Below, piece by piece: positions 1-9,383 of a stretch of 64,000 nt of DNA. Numbering within the stretch: the stretch's first letter is position 1; every line of letters begins with the position of its first letter. The notes below the pieces were generated by a model. That model saw only the letters and a program-made list of their open reading frames with translations. It searched no databases and was not told the origin of the DNA. The position numbers and the translations under genes were made by a program. Source of the DNA: Pseudomonas viridiflava (GTDB taxonomy: Bacteria; Pseudomonadota; Gammaproteobacteria; Pseudomonadales; Pseudomonadaceae); NCBI RefSeq assembly GCF_900591205.1, contig NZ_UUPU01000001.1:744001-808000 (forward strand). The letters run 5' to 3'.

Positions 1-256
1 CAAGCTGCGCAACTCGGATCGCCCGCAAGACGACCAGCAAGGCCGTCAACGCCGCGCCGGCAGCGGTGCATCGAGTGTCTCGGTGACCATCAGCATTGGC
101 GTGGCCGAGCGCCAGATCGAGCATCGCACGCCCGAAGAAGTGCTCAAGACCGCCGACCAGGCGCTGTATGCCGCCAAGGGCGCAGGGCGCAACTGTGTGG
201 TCGCGGCCGGGCAAACCCGGCGCGGCGCGGTGCGCATGGCGAGCGCTGCCGGTTGA
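1..256 (+). CDS. GGDEF-domain protein, C-terminal end (partial)
   Basis: This is an open frame entering from the left edge (codons begin at base 2) and stopping with TGA at 254-256; about 84 residues are visible. The segment VTISIGVAER, then a TADQALYAAK stretch ending in GRN, is the usual C-terminal signature of a diguanylate cyclase (GGDEF) domain that makes cyclic di-GMP. The catalytic GGDEF loop itself lies outside the window, so activity cannot be judged. A short Arg/Gly-rich tail follows the domain. The upstream architecture is unknown. Confidence 0.8.
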   Translation, partial: KLRNSDRPQDDQQGRQRRAGSGASSVSVTISIGVAERQIEHRTPEEVLKTADQALYAAKGAGRNCVVAAGQTRRGAVRMASAAG

Positions 257-346
257 GTGATGGTGGTGTATTCAGCGGTTCTACAGTGATTGTTTGAGGC
301 GCCAGCCGGCAGTAGGTTGAAACCATCTGCTGCCGGAGAAACTGTC

Positions 347-2116
347 ATGCCTGAATACAAAGCACCCCTGCGCGACATGCGCTTTCTGATCGACAACGTA
401 TTTGACTTCCACGGCCACTACGCCGCCCTCGGCGCGACCGACGCCAGCCCGGACATGGTCGGCGCGATCCTTGAAGAAGGCGCCAAATTCTGCGAAAACG
501 TGCTCGCGCCGCTCAACCGCAGCGGTGACGAAGAGGGCTGCCATTTCGACAATGGCGTGGTGACCACACCCAAAGGCTTCAAGGAAGCCTTCGCCCAGTA
601 CGTGGAAGGCGGCTGGCACGGCGTGGCGGCGGACCCGGCCTACGGTGGCCAGGGCCTGCCGCAGTCCCTGGGGCTGGTGCTGAGCGAGATGATCGGCTCC
701 AGCAACACCTCCTGGGGCATGTATCCGGGCCTGACTCACGGCGCGATGTCGGCGATCCATGCCCACGGCACCGAGGAGCAGAAAGCCACGTTCCTCAGCA
801 AACTCACCGCCGGTGAATGGACCGGCACCATGTGCCTGACCGAAGCCCATTGCGGCACCGACCTGGGCCTGATCAAGACCCGCGCCGTGCCCCAGGCGGA
901 CGGCAGCTACGCGGTCACCGGCAGCAAGATCTTCATCTCGGCCGGCGAGCACGACATGAGCGCCAATATCATCCACCTGGTGCTGGCCAAGCTGCCGGAT
1001 GCGCCGGCGGGCACCAAGGGTATCTCGTTGTTTATCGTGCCCAAGTTCCATGCGGATTCCGGCGAGCGCAACGCGGTGCACTGCGGCTCCATCGAGCACA
1101 AGATGGGCATCAAGGCGTCGGCTACCTGCGTGTTGAACTTCGACGGCGCCAAAGGCTTTTTGATTGGCGAGGCGAACAAGGGCCTGAACTGCATGTTCAC
1201 CATGATGAACCACGCACGCCTGGGCACCGGCATGCAGGGCCTGTGCAATGGCGAGGCGAGTTTCCAGGGCGCGATCAAATACGCCAACGACCGCCTGCAA
1301 ATGCGCTCGCTCACGGGTGCCAAGGCCCCGGAGAAAACCGCCGACCCGATCATCGTGCACCCTGACGTGCGTCGTATGTTGCTGACCATGAAAGCCTTCA
1401 ACGAAGGCAACCGGGCGCTGACCTATTTCACCGCGCAATTGCTCGACACCGCGCACCTGAGCAGCGACGCCGCGCAGCGTCAGGAGGCCGAAGACCTGCT
1501 GGCGTTCCTCACGCCGATCTGCAAAGCCTTTATGACCGACACCGGCCTTGAGGTGACCAACCACGGCATGCAGGTTTTCGGCGGCCATGGCTATATTCGC
1601 GAATGGGGCATGGAGCAACTGGCCCGCGATGCGCGGATTGCGCCGATCTATGAAGGCACCAACGGCATCCAGGCCCTCGACCTGCTGGGGCGCAAGGTGC
1701 TGGGCAGCCAGGGCAAGTTGCTGCGTGGCTTCACCAAAATCGTGCATAAGTTCTGCGCGGCGAATGCCGAGCATCCACAGCTCAAGGCGTATGTGGCGCA
1801 GCTCAACCAGTTGAACCAGGAATGGGGCGAGCTGACCACCAAGGTCGGTATGGCCGCGATGAAAAACCCCGATGAAGTGGGCGCAGCGGCGGTGGATTAC
1901 TTGATGTACAGCGGTTACGTGATCCTGGCTTACCTGTGGCTGCGCATGGCAATCGCGGCTCTGGCGCTGGGAGATGATGATTTTGCCAAGGCCAAGCTGG
2001 CTACCTGCGACTTCTATTTCAAGCGCCTGCTGCCACGCACCGCCACCCACCACGCAGCCGTGGAAGCGGGCAGCGAATGCCTGATGAGCTTGCCTGCTCA
2101 GTTGTTTACCCTGTAA
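347..2116 (+). CDS. Acyl-CoA dehydrogenase (large ~590-aa FadE-type)
   Basis: 589-residue flavoprotein that would oxidise acyl-CoA to trans-2-enoyl-CoA in fatty-acid beta-oxidation. I chose the ATG at 347 because a GGAGAA ribosome-binding site precedes it and its N-terminus (MPEYKAPLRDMRF) matches that of the next gene. The core shows CLTEAHCGTDLG (flavin/substrate region) near residues 160-170 and the C-terminal YEGTNGIQALDL motif near 440, followed by the extra C-terminal helical domain that makes this subfamily ~590 aa rather than ~380. It is followed by a close paralogue (2364-4142), an arrangement I remember for P. aeruginosa PA0506/PA0508. Chain-length preference cannot be read from the sequence. 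Confidence 0.92.
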   Translation: MPEYKAPLRDMRFLIDNVFDFHGHYAALGATDASPDMVGAILEEGAKFCENVLAPLNRSGDEEGCHFDNGVVTTPKGFKEAFAQYVEGGWHGVAADPAYGGQGLPQSLGLVLSEMIGSSNTSWGMYPGLTHGAMSAIHAHGTEEQKATFLSKLTAGEWTGTMCLTEAHCGTDLGLIKTRAVPQADGSYAVTGSKIFISAGEHDMSANIIHLVLAKLPDAPAGTKGISLFIVPKFHADSGERNAVHCGSIEHKMGIKASATCVLNFDGAKGFLIGEANKGLNCMFTMMNHARLGTGMQGLCNGEASFQGAIKYANDRLQMRSLTGAKAPEKTADPIIVHPDVRRMLLTMKAFNEGNRALTYFTAQLLDTAHLSSDAAQRQEAEDLLAFLTPICKAFMTDTGLEVTNHGMQVFGGHGYIREWGMEQLARDARIAPIYEGTNGIQALDLLGRKVLGSQGKLLRGFTKIVHKFCAANAEHPQLKAYVAQLNQLNQEWGELTTKVGMAAMKNPDEVGAAAVDYLMYSGYVILAYLWLRMAIAALALGDDDFAKAKLATCDFYFKRLLPRTATHHAAVEAGSECLMSLPAQLFTL

Positions 2117-2140
2117 GCGCTGATTCTCCATGGGTTAACT

Positions 2141-2229
2141 GTGGGAACGGGCTTGCTCGCGAAAGCGCAGTGTCAGTCAGCTGATTTGCTTCTGACACAA
2201 CGCCTTCGCGAGCAAGTCCGCTCCTACAT
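2141..2229. repeat. REP-type palindromic intergenic repeat
   Basis: Imperfect inverted repeat: GGGCTTGCTCGCGAA on the left, TTCGCGAGCAAGTCCGCTCC on the right, with about 45 bases between. This 'gtgggagcgggcttgctcgcgaa' type is a familiar dispersed element between genes in fluorescent pseudomonads. It sits between the two acyl-CoA dehydrogenase genes and could fold in the transcript. A related element is at 7093-7181. Confidence 0.8.
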
Positions 2230-2363
2230 CGGATCTTTGTATGACTTATAAATACTTAATGGTCACAAATGGACCCTATGTGTCTGAAAAGTTGTTCGGG
2301 TACACTCGGAGCCTGTAAAACCGACCCTATCGAATTACTTTTCACGTTCTCACGAGGTTTGCC

Positions 2364-4142
2364 ATGGCTGATTACAAAGCGCCGCTGCGTGATATGCGCT
2401 TCGTCCTCAACGAAGTTTTTGAGGTCGCCACCACTTGGGCCCAATTGCCGGCATTGGCAGACACCGTTGACGCCGAAACTGTAGAGGCAATCCTCGAAGA
2501 AGCCGGCAAAGTCACCGCCAAATCCATCGCCCCGCTCAGTCGCGGTGGCGATGAACAGGGCTGCCGTTGGGCAGACAGCGTCGTCACCACACCCGATGGT
2601 TATCCACACGCCTACAAAACCTACGCCGAAGGCGGCTGGGTGGGTGTAGGCGGTGATCCGGTCTTCGGCGGCATGGGCATGCCAAAGGCAGTCTCGGCTC
2701 AGGTGGAAGAGATGATCAATTCGTCGAGCCTGGCGTTCGGCCTGTACCCGATGCTGACCTCCGGGGCGTGTGTGTCGATCAACACTCACGCCAGCGAGAC
2801 GCTGAAGGCCACCTACCTGCCGAAAATGTATTCCGGTGAGTGGGCCGGGTCCATGTGCCTGACCGAAGCGCACGCCGGCACTGACCTGGGGATTATTCGC
2901 ACCAAGGCCGAGCCCCAGGCAGATGGGTCCTACACCATCAGCGGCACCAAGATCTTCATCACTGGCGGCGAACACGACCTCACCGAAAACATCATCCACC
3001 TGGTGCTGGCCAAACTGCCGGACGCGCCGGCTGGCCCCAAGGGGATCTCGCTGTTTTTGGTGCCGAAATTCATGGTCAATGCCGACGGCAGCCTGGGGGC
3101 GCGCAACCCAGTGACCTGTGGTTCGATCGAGCACAAGATGGGCATCCAGGCGTCCGCGACCTGCGTGATGAACTTCGACCAAGCCGTGGGCTACCTGGTG
3201 GGCGAGCCCAACCGTGGCCTGGCGGCGATGTTCACCATGATGAACTACGAGCGCCTGGGCGTGGGTATTCAGGGCCTGGCGTCCGGCGAGCGCTCTTATC
3301 AGAACGCGATTGAATATGCGCGTGACCGCCTGCAAAGCCGTTCGCCGATGGGCGCTCAGGCCAAGGACAAAGTGGCCGACCCGATCATCGTTCACCCTGA
3401 CGTGCGCCGCATGCTGCTGACCATGAAAGCCGCCAATGAAGGCGGCCGTGCGTTCTCCACCTATGTGGCCACGCAACTGGATATTGCCAAGTTCAGCGAA
3501 GACCCGGCCGCCCGTGAGCGTGCCGATAATCTGGTGGCACTGCTGACGCCGGTCGCCAAGGCTTTCCTCAGCGACCTCGGGTTGGAAACCACGCTACTCG
3601 GCCAGCAGGTGTTTGGCGGCCATGGCTACATTCGCGAGTGGGGCCAGGAGCAACTGGTGCGTGACGTGCGCATCACGCAGATCTACGAAGGCACCAACGG
3701 CATTCAGGCGCTGGACTTGATGGGGCGCAAGATCGTCGGCAGCGGCGGCGCTTTCTATACCTTGTTTGCCGACGAGATCCGCCAGTTCACCGCTACGGCG
3801 GGTGCCGAGTTGGCCGAGTTCACCAAGCCGCTGAACGCTGCGGTGGACAACCTGGATGAATTGACCGCCTGGGTGCTGGACCGCGCCAAGACCAACCCGA
3901 ATGAAATCGGCGCGGCGTCGGTGGAGTATCTGCACGCCTTTGGCTACATGGCGTATGCCTATATGTGGGCGCGCATGGCCAAGGCGGCGTGGGGCAAAGA
4001 GGCTGAAGAAGACTTCTACGCCAGCAAGCTGGGCACGGCGCGCTTCTACTTTGCCCGCCTGTTGCCACGTATCCAGTCGCTGAGTGCGTCGGTAAAAGCC
4101 GGTAGCGAATCGCTGTTTTTGCTGGATGAAGCACTGTTCTAA
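2364..4142 (+). CDS. Acyl-CoA dehydrogenase (large ~590-aa FadE-type), paralogue
   Basis: 592-residue paralogue of the gene at 347-2116, sharing the MADYKAPLRDMRF start, the CLTEAHAGTDLG motif and the C-terminal YEGTNGIQALDL motif. The start ATG is preceded by ACGAGG. The expected reaction is FAD-dependent dehydrogenation of acyl-CoA with electrons passed to electron-transfer flavoprotein. The 247-bp gap to the upstream paralogue contains a REP element and room for its own promoter, so the pair need not be one operon. Having two full-length copies suggests split chain-length specificity, which is inference. Confidence 0.92.
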   Translation: MADYKAPLRDMRFVLNEVFEVATTWAQLPALADTVDAETVEAILEEAGKVTAKSIAPLSRGGDEQGCRWADSVVTTPDGYPHAYKTYAEGGWVGVGGDPVFGGMGMPKAVSAQVEEMINSSSLAFGLYPMLTSGACVSINTHASETLKATYLPKMYSGEWAGSMCLTEAHAGTDLGIIRTKAEPQADGSYTISGTKIFITGGEHDLTENIIHLVLAKLPDAPAGPKGISLFLVPKFMVNADGSLGARNPVTCGSIEHKMGIQASATCVMNFDQAVGYLVGEPNRGLAAMFTMMNYERLGVGIQGLASGERSYQNAIEYARDRLQSRSPMGAQAKDKVADPIIVHPDVRRMLLTMKAANEGGRAFSTYVATQLDIAKFSEDPAARERADNLVALLTPVAKAFLSDLGLETTLLGQQVFGGHGYIREWGQEQLVRDVRITQIYEGTNGIQALDLMGRKIVGSGGAFYTLFADEIRQFTATAGAELAEFTKPLNAAVDNLDELTAWVLDRAKTNPNEIGAASVEYLHAFGYMAYAYMWARMAKAAWGKEAEEDFYASKLGTARFYFARLLPRIQSLSASVKAGSESLFLLDEALF

Positions 4143-4156
4143 GGGCTTGGAGGGCG

Positions 4157-4174
4157 TGTAAGCATTCTCTTACA
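4157..4174 (+). promoter_or_regulatory. GacA upstream activating sequence
   Basis: TGTAAGCATTCTCTTACA is an exact match to the known GacA-box consensus TGTAAG-N6-CTTACA found upstream of rsmX/Y/Z small RNAs in pseudomonads. It lies about 57 bases before the predicted RNA start. A TAATCT -10-like hexamer is at 4220-4225. Confidence 0.92.
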
Positions 4175-4230
4175 TGACGTACTGCTATTCGTCCTCTATC
4201 GCTAAATTGGATCCACGGATAATCTACTTC

Positions 4231-4355
4231 ACATGGACGTCGCGCAGGAAGCGCAAAGCAACAACACGGACACGTAGGATTCTGCCAGGATGGCGGAGTG
4301 AAATGGATGTCAGGGAAACAGTCTGCAAAGCCCCGCTTCGGCGGGGTTTTCTTTT
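4231..4355 (+). ncRNA. rsmY: RsmY-type regulatory small RNA
   Basis: About 120-nt RNA ending in a strong intrinsic terminator (CCCCGC-TTCG-GCGGGG, 4331-4346, followed by a T-rich tract). It carries many GGA motifs (4235, 4246, 4269, 4277, 4288, 4294 and further), the hallmark of RNAs that titrate the RsmA/CsrA translational repressor. GCGCAGGAAGCGCAAAG near the 5' end matches my memory of RsmY. The exact GacA box upstream and the nearby class III aminotransferase, as in P. aeruginosa around PA0527-PA0530, support RsmY over RsmX or RsmZ. The exact 5' end is inferred from the -10 element. Confidence 0.88.
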
Positions 4356-4368
4356 GCCCGCGAAAAAC

Positions 4369-5268
4369 TCAGGGCGGTGCCTGCGGGGCATTCATCACGT
4401 CCTCCAGCAAGGTGCGCAGCAACGCCACCGTCGCCTGCTGGCGCTGCACGTCGCGGCATACCAACCCCACTTTCAACGGCACTCTGGGTTCACTCAAGGG
4501 TTTCCACAGCAGCAACTGGCTGTTGTGCTGGTCCTGCGAGCGCCCCGGTAATACGGTGGCCAGTTGGGTATGGGGCAAGCTGTCGAGTATCCCCACCATG
4601 GTGTTCAGCTCAGCCTGCACCTGCGGCCGCCGCCCGAGGTTGGCCAACTGCCCCTGCCAGATCTGCCGAACCTGAAACTCCTCCCCCAGTAACAACATCG
4701 GCAATTCGGCCGCCTGTTTCAGCGAGACTTTCTTGAATTCGCGCAACGGGTGGTCTTCGGGGATGACCACCTTCAGCTCATCTTCATACAGCAGCACCCC
4801 GTGCAGGCCCGGCTGGCGTGGCGGCAAGTAGCTGATGCCGATATCCAGCGAGCCGTTTAGCAGGCGGCGTTCAATCTCCAGCCCGGTCAGTTCGTAGATC
4901 TGCACCACAAGATGTGGCTGCGCCTTGCGCACCCGCTCAAGCATTTGCGGCACGAGGCTGGTGTGTACGGTTTGCAGCACGCCGATGGCCAGGGTGCGCA
5001 TGGCCTGGCCCTTGAAGTTGCGCAAGGCTTCGACGGCCTGTTGCATGCCGTCGATCAGCGGCAGGGCGTGGTTGTACAAGGTGTGGGCGGCGAGGGTGGG
5101 CAGCAGGCGTTTGCTGCTGCGCTCGAACAGGCTGACATCCAGGTTCTGCTCCAGCTGGCGAATCTGCTGCGACAACGCTGGTTGGGAGATCGACAGGCGT
5201 TCAGCGGCACGGCCTACGTGGCCCTCCTCGTACACCGCGACGAAATAACGCAGTTGCTTGAAATCCAT
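4369..5268 (-). CDS. LysR-family transcriptional regulator
   Basis: 299-residue protein with an N-terminal winged helix-turn-helix (residues 1-60, MDFKQLRYFVAVYEEGHVGRAAERLSISQPALSQQIRQLE, of which the first 20 fit LysR closely) and a C-terminal substrate-binding-like effector domain (about 90-290). It is transcribed toward rsmY and ends just after the rsmY terminator. The 209-bp gap to the divergent aminotransferase gene at 5478 probably holds shared promoters, so that gene may be a target. The overall pattern resembles the CynR/CysB class. The effector is unknown. Confidence 0.9.
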   Translation of the reverse strand: MDFKQLRYFVAVYEEGHVGRAAERLSISQPALSQQIRQLEQNLDVSLFERSSKRLLPTLAAHTLYNHALPLIDGMQQAVEALRNFKGQAMRTLAIGVLQTVHTSLVPQMLERVRKAQPHLVVQIYELTGLEIERRLLNGSLDIGISYLPPRQPGLHGVLLYEDELKVVIPEDHPLREFKKVSLKQAAELPMLLLGEEFQVRQIWQGQLANLGRRPQVQAELNTMVGILDSLPHTQLATVLPGRSQDQHNSQLLLWKPLSEPRVPLKVGLVCRDVQRQQATVALLRTLLEDVMNAPQAPP

Positions 5269-5477
5269 AAGACTTACTTATCGAAAAAGCTGGAAAATCG
5301 AAATGGCTGTTGGCCCCCGAGACGCCTAGTCTAGCGCCTATTCGCAGGGCTTACAGGGCCGGATCGGGCAATGAATAGCGTTTATGTTGATGGCGTTTAC
5401 ATAGGCAAGTCAAAAAACCTCAAGGCAGTGTGCGCACAGGGAACCGACCAAGGTCCGGTTGCCATCGGGGGTGAGTT

Positions 5478-6740
5478 GTGAACCTGTTCCGCCGTCCAGC
5501 CCCGAGCCTCGACGACTTGATCCTCGACGCGCCGCACGCTGATCCCTCCAGTGAATCCCTGATGCCCACCGTGGCCAAGCCTGCGCAGGTGTTCGTGCGC
5601 GGCCAGGGCTCCTGGCTCTGGGACAGCGAAGACCGCGCCTATCTGGACTTCAGCCAGGGCAATGCCGCCAACAGCCTCGGCCACAGCCCGCAGGTTTTGA
5701 TCAAAGTTCTGGGTGACCAGACCCAGGCCCTGATCAATCCTGGCATGGGCCTGCATAACCGACCCCAACTCAACCTCGTCGAACGCCTGTGCCACCGCAC
5801 CGGCAGCGACCAGGCTTACCTGCTCAACAGCGGCGCGGAAGCCTGCGAAGCGGCCATCAAGCTGGCGCGCAAATGGGGCCAACTGCATCGCGGCGGGGCC
5901 TATCGCATTATCAGCGCCAGCAGCGGTTGCCATGGCCGCAGCTTCGCCGCGATGGCCGCCTCGGCGAGCCCCCGCGAAAACCGTTTCGAACCGCAACTGC
6001 CGGGCTTTAGCCATGTGCCGTTCAACGACCTGCCGGCGCTGCATGCCGCCGTCGATGCGCAGACCGTTGCCATTATGCTGGAGCCGATCCAGAGCGAAGC
6101 CGGGGTGGTCCCCGCGACCGAGCACTACCTCAAGGGGGTCGAGCGCCTTTGCCGCGAACTGGGGATTCTGCTGATCCTCGACGAAGTACAAACCGGTCTT
6201 GGCCGTTGCGGCACCTTGCTCGCCGAACAGCAATACGGCGTGCGCGCCGATATCCTCACCCTCGGCAAGGGCCTGGGCGGCGGCGTGCCACTGGCGGCAC
6301 TGCTGGCGCGTGGCAAAGCCTGCTGCTTTGAAGTGGGCGACCTGGAGGGCACCCATCATGGCAACGCGCTGATGGCGTCGGCCGGTCTGGCGGTACTGGA
6401 TAGCGTGCTGGGGCACGGCTTCCTGGAACACGTACGTGAGTCCGGCCTGCACCTGGGGGAAGGTCTGGCCCGCCTGGCCTATCGCTATGATCACGGCCAA
6501 TTGCGCGGTAACGGCCTGATGTGGGGCCTGACATTGTCGGATGATTCTGCCGATGCGGTGGTAAAAGCCGCGCTGCATGAGGGGCTGATCCTCAACGCCC
6601 CGCAACCCAACTGCCTGCGTTTTACTCCGGCCCTGACGGTGAGCAAAAGCAACATCGACGAAATGCTCCTGCGCCTGGCTCGCGCGTTCTCCCGCGTGCG
6701 CACCGCCCAACTGCAATGCCGCAAAGGCATCGCCGTTTAA
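5478..6740 (+). CDS. Class III PLP-dependent aminotransferase
   Basis: 420-residue fold-type I aminotransferase of the acetylornithine/4-aminobutyrate group. Visible features are the cofactor-phosphate segment LLNSGAEACEAAIKLAR (about residues 116-131), the LILDEVQTGLGRCG aspartate motif (about 233) and the PLP lysine in TLGKGLGGG (about 260). The GTG start at 5478 is tightly followed by NLFRRPAPSLDD. It is divergent from the LysR gene at 5268. The substrate cannot be assigned. It resembles the uncharacterised P. aeruginosa PA0530 in both sequence type and position near rsmY. Confidence 0.88.
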   Translation: MNLFRRPAPSLDDLILDAPHADPSSESLMPTVAKPAQVFVRGQGSWLWDSEDRAYLDFSQGNAANSLGHSPQVLIKVLGDQTQALINPGMGLHNRPQLNLVERLCHRTGSDQAYLLNSGAEACEAAIKLARKWGQLHRGGAYRIISASSGCHGRSFAAMAASASPRENRFEPQLPGFSHVPFNDLPALHAAVDAQTVAIMLEPIQSEAGVVPATEHYLKGVERLCRELGILLILDEVQTGLGRCGTLLAEQQYGVRADILTLGKGLGGGVPLAALLARGKACCFEVGDLEGTHHGNALMASAGLAVLDSVLGHGFLEHVRESGLHLGEGLARLAYRYDHGQLRGNGLMWGLTLSDDSADAVVKAALHEGLILNAPQPNCLRFTPALTVSKSNIDEMLLRLARAFSRVRTAQLQCRKGIAV

Positions 6741-6776
6741 CTCCTTATTCCTGAACCGTCTCGCGGCATACGCGGC

Positions 6777-6814
6777 GCCTCCAGCCTGATTCTTTTGGCT
6801 GGGGGCGTTTTTTT
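6777..6814 (+). terminator. Rho-independent terminator after the aminotransferase
   Basis: Stem GCCTCCAGCC / GGCTGGGGGC (6777-6786 with 6797-6806) with a 10-base loop, then a run of seven T (6808-6814). Confidence 0.85.
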
Positions 6815-6922
6815 GTCTGCTCACTTCGGGATGGCCCAGTGCCAGATTCCACTGAACCCTCACGAACGGCCAAGGTCGATTAGCTACACGGCTCACACGA
6901 GCCGATTTTTTGGAGCTTACCC

Positions 6923-7081
6923 ATGGACATCATTCGTATCATCATCGCCATTCTGCTGCCGCCACTGGGTGTGTTCCTGCAAGTGGGTTTTGCCGGCGCG
7001 TTCTGGCTGAATATCCTGCTGACCTTGTGCGGTTACTTCCCCGGCATCATTCACGCGGTGTACATCATCGCCAAGCGCTGA
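6923..7081 (+). CDS. Pmp3/YqaE family membrane peptide
   Basis: 52-residue protein with two membrane segments. It begins MDIIRIIIAILLPPLGVFLQ, contains the LLPPLGV and LNILLT..GYFPGIIHAVYII patterns typical of the Pmp3/YqaE (UPF0057) family, and ends in AKR. The start is preceded by TGGAG. In other organisms the family is linked to membrane potential and osmotic or cold stress. The gene stands alone between a terminator and a REP repeat. Confidence 0.9.
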   Translation: MDIIRIIIAILLPPLGVFLQVGFAGAFWLNILLTLCGYFPGIIHAVYIIAKR

Positions 7082-7092
7082 GGCTGTCAACT

Positions 7093-7181
7093 GTGGGAGG
7101 GAGGCTTGCTCCCGATAGCGGTGGTTCAGTCAGTGCATGTGCTAACTGATACTCCGCCCTATCGGGAGCAAGCCCCTTCCA
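7093..7181. repeat. REP-type palindromic intergenic repeat
   Basis: Inverted repeat: GGCTTGCTCCCGATAG on the left and CTATCGGGAGCAAGCC on the right, with a short spacer. It is related in style to the element at 2141-2229. It lies between two convergent genes (YqaE and pqqE) and may serve as a bidirectional terminator. Confidence 0.8.
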
Positions 7182-7224
7182 TATTTCAAGCCGCGTTCAC
7201 CCATAAGTTCAGTGTGTACGCCCT

Positions 7225-8376
7225 TCAGCCTTTTGCGATGAGCCGTGAGTTGCGCTCATTGCGAAAGGCCAGTTGCTCGATGGTCTGGGTGGCGTGCTCG
7301 GCTTCTTCCCGTGCTTGAAGGATGATGCCGTGCTGCTCGGACTTGCTGCACACCGGGTCGGCGTTGCTCGCATCCCCCGTGAGCATGAAGGCCTGGCAGC
7401 GGCAGCCGCCGAAGTCTTTCTCTTTTTCGTCGCATGAACGGCAAGGCTCGGGCATCCAGTCGTAGCCGCGAAAGCGGTTGAAGCCAAACGAGTCGTACCA
7501 GATGTGCTGCATGCTGTGCTCGCGCACATTGGGAAATTGCACCGGCATCTGTCGGGCGCCGTGACAGGGCAGGGCGGTGCCGTCCGGTGTCACTGTAAGA
7601 AAGATACTGCCCCAGCCGTTCATGCAGGCTTTCGGGCGTTCCTCGTAGTAATCCGGTGTCACGAATATCAGCTTGCACGGGTGGCCTTCGGCTTCGAGCT
7701 TGGCCCGGTATTCGTTGGTGATACGTTCGGCGCGCACCAGCTGCTCTTGGGTCGGCAACAACCCCACACGATTTAGCTGAGCCCAGCCGTAGAACTGGCA
7801 GGTGGCGAGTTCGACAAAGTCTGCCTCAAGGGCAATGCACAGCTCGATGATGCGGTCGATCTTGTCGATATTGTGCCGATGGGTCACAAAGTTCAGCACC
7901 ATCGGGTAGCCATGCGCCTTCACGGCGCGGGCCATTTCCAGCTTTTGTGCGAAGGCTTTTTTCGAGCCGGCCAACAGGTTGTTCACCTGTTCGTCGCTGG
8001 CCTGGAAGCTGATCTGGATATGGTCCAGGCCGGCCTTCTTGAAGTCGCTGATCTTCTGCTCGGTAAGGCCGATGCCGGAGGTGATCAGGTTGGTATAGAA
8101 GCCCAGCTTGCGCGCCTCGGCGATCAGTTCGGCGAGGTCCTGGCGCACCAGCGGTTCACCGCCGGAAAACCCCAACTGCGCAGCCCCCATTTCCCGCGCC
8201 TCGCGAAACACCTTGAACCACTGTTCGGTGCTCAGCTCCTTGCCCTGCTCGGCAAAATCCAGCGGGTTGGAGCAATACGGGCATTGCAGCGGGCAGCGGT
8301 AGGTCAGCTCGGCCAGCAGCCACAGCGGCAGGCCGATCTCGGGCTTTTCAGGCAAGGGTGATCCAGTGCTCAGCAC
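7225..8376 (-). CDS. pqqE: PQQ biosynthesis radical SAM protein PqqE
   Basis: 383-residue radical S-adenosylmethionine enzyme that links the Glu and Tyr side chains of the PqqA peptide. The CPLQCPYC motif (Cx3Cx2C, about residues 25-35) binds the [4Fe-4S] cluster with SAM. The C-terminal SPASM region has [29 protein letters not shown] and a later Cys. I chose the GTG at 8376 because the known PqqE N-terminus begins near [13 protein letters not shown]; it overlaps the end of pqqD by 29 bases, so translation is probably coupled. It is the last gene of the leftward pqq operon. Confidence 0.95.
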   Translation of the reverse strand: MLSTGSPLPEKPEIGLPLWLLAELTYRCPLQCPYCSNPLDFAEQGKELSTEQWFKVFREAREMGAAQLGFSGGEPLVRQDLAELIAEARKLGFYTNLITSGIGLTEQKISDFKKAGLDHIQISFQASDEQVNNLLAGSKKAFAQKLEMARAVKAHGYPMVLNFVTHRHNIDKIDRIIELCIALEADFVELATCQFYGWAQLNRVGLLPTQEQLVRAERITNEYRAKLEAEGHPCKLIFVTPDYYEERPKACMNGWGSIFLTVTPDGTALPCHGARQMPVQFPNVREHSMQHIWYDSFGFNRFRGYDWMPEPCRSCDEKEKDFGGCRCQAFMLTGDASNADPVCSKSEQHGIILQAREEAEHATQTIEQLAFRNERNSRLIAKG

Positions 8377-8623
8377 GGGCGACCTCCATAAATTGCTCGA
8401 TATCCTCACCCAGCTCAGGCACGCCGGGGAATTGTTTATCCAGCTCGGCGATGATCGCCGCCACGTCACGTTCGCCGTCGATCAAACCACCGATCAACGC
8501 GGCGCTGTCGTTGAGTTTGATCATGCCTTCGGGGTAGAGCAACACGTGGCCTTTTTGCGCGGGTTCGTACTGGTAGCGATAGCCTTGGCGCCAAGTTGGT
8601 GTTCTGCTGCGATCAAAGCTCAT
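8348..8623 (-). CDS. pqqD: PQQ biosynthesis peptide chaperone PqqD
   Basis: 91-residue PqqD, the small chaperone that delivers PqqA to PqqE. It has the family's [18 protein letters not shown] strand-helix and ends in an acidic helix. Its start overlaps the pqqC stop by 4 bases and its end overlaps pqqE, indicating translational coupling in the order A-B-C-D-E. Confidence 0.95.
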   Translation of the reverse strand: MSFDRSRTPTWRQGYRYQYEPAQKGHVLLYPEGMIKLNDSAALIGGLIDGERDVAAIIAELDKQFPGVPELGEDIEQFMEVARAEHWITLA

Positions 8624-9372
8624 AGGGTGATCCCTTTATGCCATACCCGCTGCTCGGTCACGCTGTGATAGGGCGGGCGTTTCAGTTCATAGGCCATGCT
8701 CATGGCGTCCAGCATGCTCCACAGGATGTCCAGTTTGAACTGGAGGATTTCCAGCATGCGCTCCTGGCCCTCACGGGTGGTGTAGTGCTGCAGCGTGATC
8801 GCCAAACCGTGCTCCACATCGCGTCGAGCCTGGCCCAGGCGGGTGCGGAAATACTCGTAGCCGGCGGGGTCGATCCACGGGTAATGCTGCGGCCAGCTGT
8901 CGAGGCGCGACTGGTGGATCTGCGGCGCGAACAGTTCGGTCAATGAACTGCTGGCGGCTTCCTGCCAACTGGCGCGACGGGCGAAGTTGACATAGGCATC
9001 CACCGCAAAGCGCACGCCGGGCAGCACCAGCTCCTGGGAGCGCAGTTGGTCCGGGTCGAGGCCGACCGCCTGACCCAGGCGCAGCCAGGCTTCGATACCG
9101 CCGTCCTCACCGGGTGCGCCATCGTGGTCGAGCAGGCGCTGGATCCACTCACGACGGATCTCGCGGTCCGGGCAGTTGGCCAGGATCGCGGCGTCCTTCA
9201 GCGGGATGTTCACCTGATAGTAGAAACGGTTGGCGACCCAGCCCTGGATCTGCTCGCGGCTGGCGCGGCCGTCGTACATCGCCACATGGTAGGGGTGGTG
9301 GATATGGTAGAAGGCGCCCTTGGCGCGCAGGGCTGCTTCGAATTCGACGGGCGTCAGCGGTGTGTCAGTCAT
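8620..9372 (-). CDS. pqqC: Pyrroloquinoline-quinone synthase PqqC
   Basis: 250-residue cofactor-less oxidase of the haem-oxygenase-like fold that performs the last ring closure and eight-electron oxidation to PQQ. Family patterns seen are [14 protein letters not shown] near residues 17-30, [21 protein letters not shown] (near 47, in part) and [17 protein letters not shown] near 150. Length is normal. It starts 11 bases after pqqB ends and overlaps pqqD by 4 bases. Confidence 0.96.
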   Translation of the reverse strand: MTDTPLTPVEFEAALRAKGAFYHIHHPYHVAMYDGRASREQIQGWVANRFYYQVNIPLKDAAILANCPDREIRREWIQRLLDHDGAPGEDGGIEAWLRLGQAVGLDPDQLRSQELVLPGVRFAVDAYVNFARRASWQEAASSSLTELFAPQIHQSRLDSWPQHYPWIDPAGYEYFRTRLGQARRDVEHGLAITLQHYTTREGQERMLEILQFKLDILWSMLDAMSMAYELKRPPYHSVTEQRVWHKGITL

Positions 9373-9383
9373 GTCGTCTGCTC

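Noticed and set aside
281..2131. Long minus-strand open frame (616 codons) opposite the first acyl-CoA dehydrogenase
   Set aside because: High GC makes long antisense frames common; the translation is His/Gln/Arg-rich without domain features, while the plus strand encodes a clear enzyme.
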